NCBI GenBank assembly: GCA_017858295.1
Contig: JAFMBU010000118.1
Coordinates: 1-5,405 of the forward strand
Reading direction: 5' to 3'
DNA from: Porticoccaceae bacterium
Lineage (GTDB): Bacteria > Pseudomonadota > Gammaproteobacteria > Pseudomonadales > Porticoccaceae
DNA: 5,405 nucleotides
Part shown: piece by piece, positions 1-4,371 of the stretch
How positions within the stretch are numbered: the stretch's first letter is position 1
Layout of the letters: the number at the start of each line of letters is the position of its first letter
Position numbers and translations under genes: made by a program
The notes under the pieces: generated by a model
Told to the model about the DNA's origin: nothing
What the model saw: the letters and a program-made list of their open reading frames with translations, nothing else
The model's database searches: none

Positions 1-189
1 GGCGAGATTAGAGCCATAGGCAATGTTATTCAGGATCAGCTGTTTATGTTGCAGCGCTGCGGCTTTAGTCAGTTTTGTCTGGCTGACAATGTTGATTTGG
101 AAGCGGCGGCGAAGTCGCTGAATGATTTTTCCGACAGTTACCAGACCGCCGCAGACCAAGATCAGCCGCTATTTAAGCGTCTGCGATAG
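1..189 (+). CDS. DUF934 family protein, C-terminal part (5' end outside window)
   Basis: The first frame is open from base 1 to the TAG at 187-189 and encodes 62 residues. It begins GEIRAIGNVIQDQLFMLQRC and continues through a phenylalanine-rich GFSQF stretch to DFSDSYQTAADQ and a PLFKRLR end. This pattern (GE-R-G-V--DQLF--QRCGF, then F-D-S--YQ) matches the C-terminus of the DUF934 (COG3749) family as I recall it. Members are usually encoded immediately downstream of the ferredoxin/NADPH sulfite or nitrite reductase hemoprotein gene (cysI-like) and are annotated as probably involved in sulfite reduction; the biochemical role is not established. The partner cysI would lie left of the window, which cannot be checked here. 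There is no obvious intrinsic terminator after the stop. The next gene is 83 bases away and functionally unrelated, so this is probably the end of a sulfur-assimilation operon. Confidence 0.8.
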   Translation, partial: GEIRAIGNVIQDQLFMLQRCGFSQFCLADNVDLEAAAKSLNDFSDSYQTAADQDQPLFKRLR

Positions 190-194
190 CCGCA

Positions 195-222
195 CTGGCA
201 TATTAGCGCGTTATTTTAAAAT
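195..222 (+). promoter_or_regulatory. Possible sigma-70 promoter for the antiporter gene
   Basis: CTGGCA (195-200) matches the -35 consensus TTGACA at four of six positions. TAAAAT (217-222) matches the -10 consensus TATAAT at five of six, with a 16-base spacer. Transcription would start near 229, about 44 bases before the ATG at 273. The -10 lies inside the perfect AT palindrome at 211-224, so a regulator binding there could block it. The promoter is inferred from sequence only; AT-rich spacers often give such matches. Confidence 0.35.
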
Positions 223-224
223 AA
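211..224. repeat. Perfect 14-base AT palindrome TTATTTTAAAATAA
   Basis: The sequence TTATTTTAAAATAA equals its own reverse complement over all 14 bases, and the flanking bases do not extend the symmetry. It overlaps the candidate -10 box upstream of the antiporter gene. It could be an operator half-site pair or chance in AT-rich DNA. It is not a terminator, because it has no GC stem. Confidence 0.6.
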
Positions 225-239
225 ACTGCACTAGACCTT

Positions 240-251
240 GCACCCGGGTGC
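240..251. repeat. Perfect 12-base GC palindrome GCACCCGGGTGC in antiporter leader
   Basis: GCACCCGGGTGC is perfectly self-complementary and lies 21 bases before the start codon at 273, downstream of the possible promoter. It is partly bracketed by CTAG at 231-234 and CTAG at 251-254. It could be an operator for a dimeric regulator or a small mRNA hairpin near the ribosome-binding region. No known operator consensus was recognised. Confidence 0.55.
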
Positions 252-272
252 TAGATGTATTGAGATAACCCG

Positions 273-1439
273 ATGGAACATCATCTAATACAAATCTTCT
301 TCCTTATCTTTACCGGTGCAGCTGTGGTTGCGTCCCTTGCGCTATTTGGTCGCCAGCCGCTGTTAGTTGTCTATATCCTCCTTGGCGCAGCCATGGGGCC
401 CCATGGTTTAGCCTGGGTGACAGATGTGCAGCTGATTGCTGAAATTGCCAGTATCGGAATTATCTTTCTGCTCTTTTTACTCGGCCTAGATATGCAGCCT
501 CAAGCCCTGCTGCGAGTGTTTCGCCAAGTTACCCATGTCACCCTAATTAGCTCAGTCCTTTTTGCCCTAGCCGGTTATGGCATTGGCTATGTGTTTGGCT
601 TCTCGGCCACGGAAAACCTGATTATTGGCACCTCGATGATGTTCTCTAGCACCATTATTGGTATCAAGCTGCTACCCACTACAGTGCTACATCATCGCCA
701 CTCTGGGGAACTGATGGTTGGTATGTTGTTAATGCAGGATTTTCTCGCCATCTTTGTGCTGCTGATGCTGATATCCGCCGCATCCGGTGGCGACAGTTCT
801 ATGCGCTTTGTGGTCAGCCTGATTTCTCTGCCGCTACTGATTGCCGGATCTGTGTTAATGGTACGCTACATTTTACAACCGCTGTTCGCACGCTTTGATC
901 GTATTGGAGAGTATGTTTTCCTTCTCGCCATCGGCTGGTGTTTAGGTATTGCCGAGTTGGCGGAGTACGGTGGTCTATCTCGTGAAATCGGCGCCTTTAT
1001 TGCCGGTATCTCCATCGCCACCAGCCCCATCGCGCCCTATATAGCCCTCAACCTCAAACCATTGCGGGATTTCTTTTTAATTCTGTTCTTTTTCGCCCTC
1101 GGCGGTGGCTTCGACCTGTCTCTGATCCCGCAGATTGCTCTGCCAGCGATCATACTGGCGACCATAATGCTGTGCCTCAAACCAGTGGTCTATCACTGGC
1201 TGCTGCGCAATCAAAGTGAAAGCCATGGTTTGGCATGGGATATAGGTCTGCGCCTGGGACAGAACAGTGAGTTCTCATTGCTGATTGCCTATGTGGCCTT
1301 TAACACCAGCTTGATTAGCAATAATGCGTCACATTTGATTCAAGCCGCTGCGATCATTACTTTCCTGATCTCGAGCTACATAGTAGTCTTCAACCTGACT
1401 AATCCTATAGCCCTAAAAGATAAACTGCGCAGGGATTAA
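273..1439 (+). CDS. CPA2-type cation:proton antiporter, membrane domain only
   Basis: This 388-residue protein is very hydrophobic, with about 12-13 membrane helices (roughly 5-24, 29-47, 55-73, 88-108, 115-134, 147-168, 178-199, 212-230, 233-254, 265-280, 285-304, 330-347, 357-377). It resembles the Na+/H+ exchanger domain of the CPA2 (Kef/YbaL) family. Supporting signs are GLDM near 71-74, FSSTIIGIKLL at 124-134, the conserved helix-6 pair Q155-D156 in LLMQDFLAIF, REIGAFIAGISIA at 237-249 and GQNSEF at 329-334. Asp156 is the likely ion/proton-coupling residue by family analogy. It should exchange a monovalent cation (K+ or Na+) for H+ across the inner membrane. KefB/KefC/YbaL are about 560-620 residues with a C-terminal RCK/TrkA-N domain; here the protein ends about 11 residues after the last helix, so that regulation is absent. 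ATG 273 is the first start after an in-frame TGA at 261-263. The ribosome site is weak (GAG at 262-264). The ion preference cannot be told from sequence. Confidence 0.88.
   Translation: MEHHLIQIFFLIFTGAAVVASLALFGRQPLLVVYILLGAAMGPHGLAWVTDVQLIAEIASIGIIFLLFLLGLDMQPQALLRVFRQVTHVTLISSVLFALAGYGIGYVFGFSATENLIIGTSMMFSSTIIGIKLLPTTVLHHRHSGELMVGMLLMQDFLAIFVLLMLISAASGGDSSMRFVVSLISLPLLIAGSVLMVRYILQPLFARFDRIGEYVFLLAIGWCLGIAELAEYGGLSREIGAFIAGISIATSPIAPYIALNLKPLRDFFLILFFFALGGGFDLSLIPQIALPAIILATIMLCLKPVVYHWLLRNQSESHGLAWDIGLRLGQNSEFSLLIAYVAFNTSLISNNASHLIQAAAIITFLISSYIVVFNLTNPIALKDKLRRD
391..406. repeat. Perfect 16-base palindrome inside the antiporter gene
   Basis: CCATGGGGCCCCATGG is perfectly self-complementary over 16 bases and lies in codons 40-45 (A-M-G-P-H-G). 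The encoded G-P-x-G-L turn after helix 2 is a common feature of this family, so the palindrome may simply result from codon choice. It has no spacer, so as RNA it could form only a short tight hairpin. Confidence 0.6.
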
Positions 1440-1451
1440 ACAGCGTCCATA

Positions 1452-1472
1452 ATTGCTCTAGGAAGGGGCAAT
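1452..1472 (+). other. Short hairpin in the spacer before the HD-GYP operon
   Basis: ATTGC (1452-1456) pairs with GCAAT (1468-1472). The stem can be extended by T-G, C-G and T-G pairs, leaving an AGGAA loop at 1460-1464. It sits 12 bases after the antiporter stop. No run of T follows (the next bases are ATAAGTGGG), so it is unlikely to be an efficient intrinsic terminator; it may be mRNA 3'-end or leader structure. No clear promoter was recognised in the 89-base spacer 1440-1528, so the downstream operon may be partly read through from the antiporter gene. Confidence 0.3.
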
Positions 1473-1514
1473 ATAAGTGGGTCAAATAAAACAGCGCTGC
1501 ACAATAAGGATGTT

Positions 1515-1520
1515 AGGGAG
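1515..1520 (+). promoter_or_regulatory. Ribosome binding site that fixes a TTG start
   Basis: AGGGAG ends eight bases before the TTG at 1529-1531, a good Shine-Dalgarno spacing. An in-frame TAG at 1514-1516 blocks any earlier start. The first in-frame ATG is codon 18, inside the conserved DUF3391 domain, so TTG is the only sensible start. Confidence 0.75.
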
Positions 1521-1528
1521 CGACAAGT

Positions 1529-2797
1529 TTGGTACAGCTACAGAGTAAAAAAGTCTATATCCAAGATCTCCAACCAGGCATGTATGTCTCAGGCTTGGAT
1601 CGACCATGGCTGGATACGCCCTTTAGCCTGCAGGGCTTTATGATTCGCAACCAAGCCGAGGTAAAAAAGCTCGGCTTCTACTGCGACTATGTCTATATCG
1701 ACAGCACAAAAAGCCTCGCCAACATCAATATTGCTATTACCCCAGAGCCCTCAAATAAAACGCCTTTTAATAAACGACCGCCAGGTGCAGTGGCACGGCC
1801 CTTTAAAGCTGAACTGGCCACACATCAGCCGGTAACCTACGTAGAGCAGAGCTCGGTCACCCAAGAGATTCACGTTGCTAAAGGTGCCTATCAAAATATA
1901 CGCGCTGAATTCGACAGCATGATTGGACGTATTGGCAGCGGCAAAACCGTCAATATTGCTCAGCTCAGCGAAGTGATCAATCCTTTAGTGGACAGTATCA
2001 CTCGCAACCCTGGGGCCAGCATCTGGCTGGCTCGGCTTAAATCCCGGGACTCCTACACCTATCGCCACTGCATTGCTGTGGCTATTTGGTGCACAGTAAT
2101 CGGTCGTCAGATTGGCCTGCCGAAAAAAGAACTGGCATTGCTGTCCATGGGCGGCATGTTATTGGATATAGGCAAATTAAAGATTCCACCGGTGATCCTA
2201 AACAAAAAACAGCAGCTCTCCGAGCGTGAATTTGCCCTAGTTAAAAAACATGTGGACCTCAGTTTGAAGATGGCCAAGGAGTCGTCCCGAGTGATGCCCC
2301 AGGCGGTGATTGACATGATTGCCTGCCACCATGAACGCTTCGATGGCAATGGCTATCCAGCGGCTATAAAAGGCACTCAGATACCACTCTATGGGCGCAT
2401 CGCTGCCATAGCCGATTGCTACGACGCCATTACCAGTCAGCGAGTCTATGCCAAACCTATAACTCATGCCATGGCGATCAAACAGATGTACAAATGGCGC
2501 GGCTATGACTTTCAGCCAGAATTAATCGAAGCCTTTATCCAGGCGGTCGGCGTCTACCCCACGGGCACCCTAGTGGAGTTAACCTCCGGTGAAGTGGGCA
2601 TTGTGGTCAAGGAAAATCCAGGTAAACGCCTGCGTCCGCAGGTATTAATTATATTGGATAGCAACAAACAGCAACGTACAGATTTTATCGAGATGGACTT
2701 GGCTGCAGCCACAGCAAGGGACAGTCAAAATATTGAGATTGCGAAAACCCTTGAGCCCGGCGCCTTTGGCCTGGACCCTGAAACCCTCTATATCTAA
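1529..2797 (+). CDS. DUF3391 + HD-GYP domain protein (c-di-GMP phosphodiesterase family, HD histidine replaced)
   Basis: This 422-residue soluble protein starts at TTG. Residues ~7-62 (KKVYIQDLQPGMYVSGLDRP onward) match the start of DUF3391, the usual N-terminal partner of HD-GYP in gammaproteobacteria. A variable linker (~63-110) and a helical segment (~111-170) lead to the HD-GYP domain (~171-340). Family residues visible are H180, D213, K216, H241, H267-H268, the HHERFDGNGYP signature at 267-277, and D296 and D299 in IADCYDAIT. The usual LLHDIGK reads LLDIGK: the HD histidine is Leu212. HD-GYP enzymes hydrolyse c-di-GMP to GMP or pGpG at a two- or three-iron site; losing a metal ligand should weaken or alter this, so the protein may be a receptor or adaptor or use a changed metal centre. 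A C-terminal tail (~341-422) starting YPTGTLVELTSGEVGIVV and ending FGLDPETLYI is shared with the second HD-GYP protein here. The next gene starts two bases after the stop, implying an operon. Confidence 0.9.
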   Translation: MVQLQSKKVYIQDLQPGMYVSGLDRPWLDTPFSLQGFMIRNQAEVKKLGFYCDYVYIDSTKSLANINIAITPEPSNKTPFNKRPPGAVARPFKAELATHQPVTYVEQSSVTQEIHVAKGAYQNIRAEFDSMIGRIGSGKTVNIAQLSEVINPLVDSITRNPGASIWLARLKSRDSYTYRHCIAVAIWCTVIGRQIGLPKKELALLSMGGMLLDIGKLKIPPVILNKKQQLSEREFALVKKHVDLSLKMAKESSRVMPQAVIDMIACHHERFDGNGYPAAIKGTQIPLYGRIAAIADCYDAITSQRVYAKPITHAMAIKQMYKWRGYDFQPELIEAFIQAVGVYPTGTLVELTSGEVGIVVKENPGKRLRPQVLIILDSNKQQRTDFIEMDLAAATARDSQNIEIAKTLEPGAFGLDPETLYI

Positions 2798-2799
2798 AT

Positions 2800-4092
2800 A
2801 TGATTATCCCGCCACGGAGAGACTTATCCCCTTTCGCGATTGACCGCCCAGCCCTGCTCTGGTCCCTGGAGCACTGTCTCAGGAGCACTCGAGATGGCGC
2901 GCAACTGACGGTTTTGGCACTGATCGACCTAAGAGAGTTTAATCAGGTCAATCAACATATTGGCTATCACGCCGGCGATCAGGTACTGGCACAACTGCAA
3001 CAGCGCCTCGCCTCAATCCCAAAGCAGCCACTGGGTTGCCGCAGAACCGATGGTGATAAGTTTGGCCTAATTATTTCACCGCTGCTAAATGCTCAGCTGA
3101 TCCCCCTGGTGGCAAAAAAAATTATCGATGAAATCACCAGACCATTCACTATTGGCAATCAGACTGTAAACTTAGAAGCCCATATCGGCTTTGCCATTAT
3201 CGCTGACTCTAACCAGCCAACTTTGGATGCTGAAAAACTGTTGCAGAGTGCTGAAGCAGCAGCCAAACAGGCGCAGAATTTACGTCGCCCCTATCTCGTC
3301 GGCGACGCTTCGGTAAATAAAAAAGTGCGGCATAAGATAGCGATCAAAAAGAAGGCCTTGGATGCCCTCAGGGAAAATAGTTTTGAGCTCTTTTATCAAC
3401 CCCAGATCCGCCTTGCCGATGGTTGTACCCACGGTGCCGAGGGGCTGATTCGCTGGAACCAAAGAGACCATGGAGTCAATCCGGAACAGCTGGTGGCCAT
3501 TATCGAAGAGTCCGGGCGTATGGATGATTTTTTTGCCTGGACCATCCAAACTGCGATCAGGGAATCTGCCAATTGGCGCGGTCAAAACATCGCCACAGCG
3601 ATCAACATCTCAGCTTCCTGCTTGCACTCACCAAGACTATTCGAGACCATCGAATCGAGCCTTAACCTTTGGGGCGCAGAACCTTCAGACCTCTGTATTG
3701 AGGTCACCGAATCAACTATTCAGCAGGATCTTGACCAGGGCTTCCATGCCTTAAACCAAATCAAAGAGCTGGGCGTCAGAATTGCCATTGATGACTTTGG
3801 CACCGGATATTCTTCTCTGGAGTATTTTAAATTCATTCCAGCTGACGAGCTGAAAATCGACAAATCGTTTATTTCAAATATGCGCAAAAACCCAATCGAT
3901 ATGGATATAGTCAAGTTGATTCTCGACTGGGGCAAGCGCTTCCAGATGGAAACCATCGCCGAAGGAGTTGAAGACGCCGAGACCATGGCACTCCTGACCG
4001 AACTGGGTTGCACCTATGCCCAGGGCTACCATATAAGCAAAGCCATGCCCGCTGACCAGTTTAGCCGGTGGCTTGCTGGCGAAGCCAATTAA
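2800..4092 (+). CDS. Degenerate GGDEF + EAL domain c-di-GMP phosphodiesterase
   Basis: This is a 430-residue cytoplasmic protein with no membrane segment or PAS/REC domain. Residues ~12-180 are a GGDEF fold: LIDLREFNQVN (D43 kept, next metal Asp replaced by Arg) and GYHAGD (55-60). The GGDEF signature reads DGDKF (84-88) and no RxxD inhibitory site is visible, so cyclase activity is unlikely. Residues ~186-425 are an EAL domain. The catalytic set looks complete: E214 in AEGLIRW (EGL instead of EAL), N269 in INIS, E301 and E304 in IEVTES, D331-D332 in IDDFGTGYSSL, K352 in LKIDKSF, E388 and E391 in AEGVED, and Q408 in QGY. It should hydrolyse c-di-GMP to pGpG; the dead GGDEF may act as a GTP or partner sensor, as known for some GGDEF-EAL proteins. 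ATG 2800 lies two bases after the preceding TAA with no evident Shine-Dalgarno, suggesting translational coupling to the HD-GYP gene. Being adjacent, the two proteins may act together. Confidence 0.92.
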   Translation: MIIPPRRDLSPFAIDRPALLWSLEHCLRSTRDGAQLTVLALIDLREFNQVNQHIGYHAGDQVLAQLQQRLASIPKQPLGCRRTDGDKFGLIISPLLNAQLIPLVAKKIIDEITRPFTIGNQTVNLEAHIGFAIIADSNQPTLDAEKLLQSAEAAAKQAQNLRRPYLVGDASVNKKVRHKIAIKKKALDALRENSFELFYQPQIRLADGCTHGAEGLIRWNQRDHGVNPEQLVAIIEESGRMDDFFAWTIQTAIRESANWRGQNIATAINISASCLHSPRLFETIESSLNLWGAEPSDLCIEVTESTIQQDLDQGFHALNQIKELGVRIAIDDFGTGYSSLEYFKFIPADELKIDKSFISNMRKNPIDMDIVKLILDWGKRFQMETIAEGVEDAETMALLTELGCTYAQGYHISKAMPADQFSRWLAGEAN

Positions 4093-4191
4093 CCCGCCAC
4101 ACCAATGCTTCGGCTCCTCATCGCAAGCCGTGACAGCCTTGGCAGAACTCACTGACTGAGCCTATTTGCAATCTATGCCCAGCTATTTTTC

Positions 4192-4200
4192 TGCTATTCT
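4192..4200 (+). promoter_or_regulatory. Possible extended -10 promoter element
   Basis: TGCTATTCT combines the extended -10 TG dinucleotide with TATTCT (four of six matches to TATAAT). No good -35 lies at normal distance; the nearest candidate, TTGCAA at 4166-4171, is 23 bases away. If used, transcription would start near 4207, giving a leader of about 165 bases containing the tandem repeat. Evidence is weak. Confidence 0.25.
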
Positions 4201-4255
4201 TTTTCTAGGGTTTCTGAGGTTACAGGTCTCTGCACACAAGACTATCTAAAAGGCG

Positions 4256-4316
4256 CTCGAAAAACGGACTAAAAGACTTTCTACAAAGCCGACTAAAAAA
4301 CCGTCTAGTAAGCCAA
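4256..4316 (+). repeat. 12-base imperfect tandem repeat, about five copies
   Basis: Consecutive units are CTCGAAAAACGGA (13 bases, 4256), CTAAAAGACTTT (4269), CTACAAAGCCGA (4281), CTAAAAAACCGT (4293) and CTAGTAAGCCAA (4305). The loose consensus is CTA-N-AA-R-N-CC-N-N. In the frame open from 4250 to the TAA at 4331-4333 the last four units read as the four-residue repeat TKRL, STKP, TKKP, SSKP, like a Lys/Pro-rich protein linker. That frame has no start codon and is not the frame of the downstream gene, so it is not called as a gene. The repeat could be replication slippage, a regulator-binding array or a decayed coding remnant. Confidence 0.55.
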
Positions 4317-4371
4317 TAGATACCAAGATTTAAAAGGATTATTAAACTCACAACAGGATGTTAACAACCCC

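Larger units (their letters stand above)
4093..4371 (+). other. 279-base intergenic leader before the second HD-GYP gene
   Basis: No convincing gene is present on either strand. The first part has a weak inverted repeat (CGGCT 4111-4115 with AGCCG 4126-4130) and a small CTCA/TGAG hairpin (4149-4161), neither followed by a T run, so no good terminator. Bases 4182-4206 are pyrimidine-rich with an imperfect duplication of GCTATT-(C)TTTTTCT. An A-rich stretch with a 12-base tandem repeat follows at 4256-4316. The only possible ribosome site is AGGA at 4355-4358, 13 bases before the ATG, which is long. The leader is much longer than the other spacers here, so the gene at 4372 probably has its own promoter. 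Confidence 0.6.

Noticed and set aside
1452..1480. Intrinsic terminator after the antiporter gene
   Set aside because: The hairpin includes G-T pairs and is not followed by a T run.
1482..1508. Sigma-28 (FliA) flagellar promoter before the HD-GYP operon
   Set aside because: The CACAATAA block gives only about five of eight matches to the -10 consensus and the -35 block is poor; tempting because c-di-GMP affects motility, but not supported.
2107..2888. Reverse-strand open frames at 2107-2349, 2237-2467 and 2685-2888
   Set aside because: They lie opposite the well-supported HD-GYP and EAL genes, have no recognisable domain and no ribosome sites worth noting; shadow frames.
3280..4152. Open frames at 3280-3585 (-), 3470-3754 (+), 3720-4013 (-) and 3874-4152 (-)
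   Set aside because: All overlap the EAL gene, whose catalytic motifs are intact across the same bases; their translations are low-complexity shadows.
4111..4165. Intrinsic terminator after the EAL gene
   Set aside because: Only 4-5 base stems with no adjacent T run; the T-rich stretch begins about 25 bases later.
4250..4333. A small Lys/Pro-rich protein encoded by the repeat region
   Set aside because: The frame has no ATG, GTG or TTG start after the stop at 4247-4249, so it cannot be called a gene.
4093..4371. Riboswitch, in particular a c-di-GMP (GEMM) riboswitch, in the long leader
   Set aside because: I could not find the conserved GEMM core or a paired three-way architecture; the region is A-rich with simple repeats. 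A covariance-model search would be decisive.
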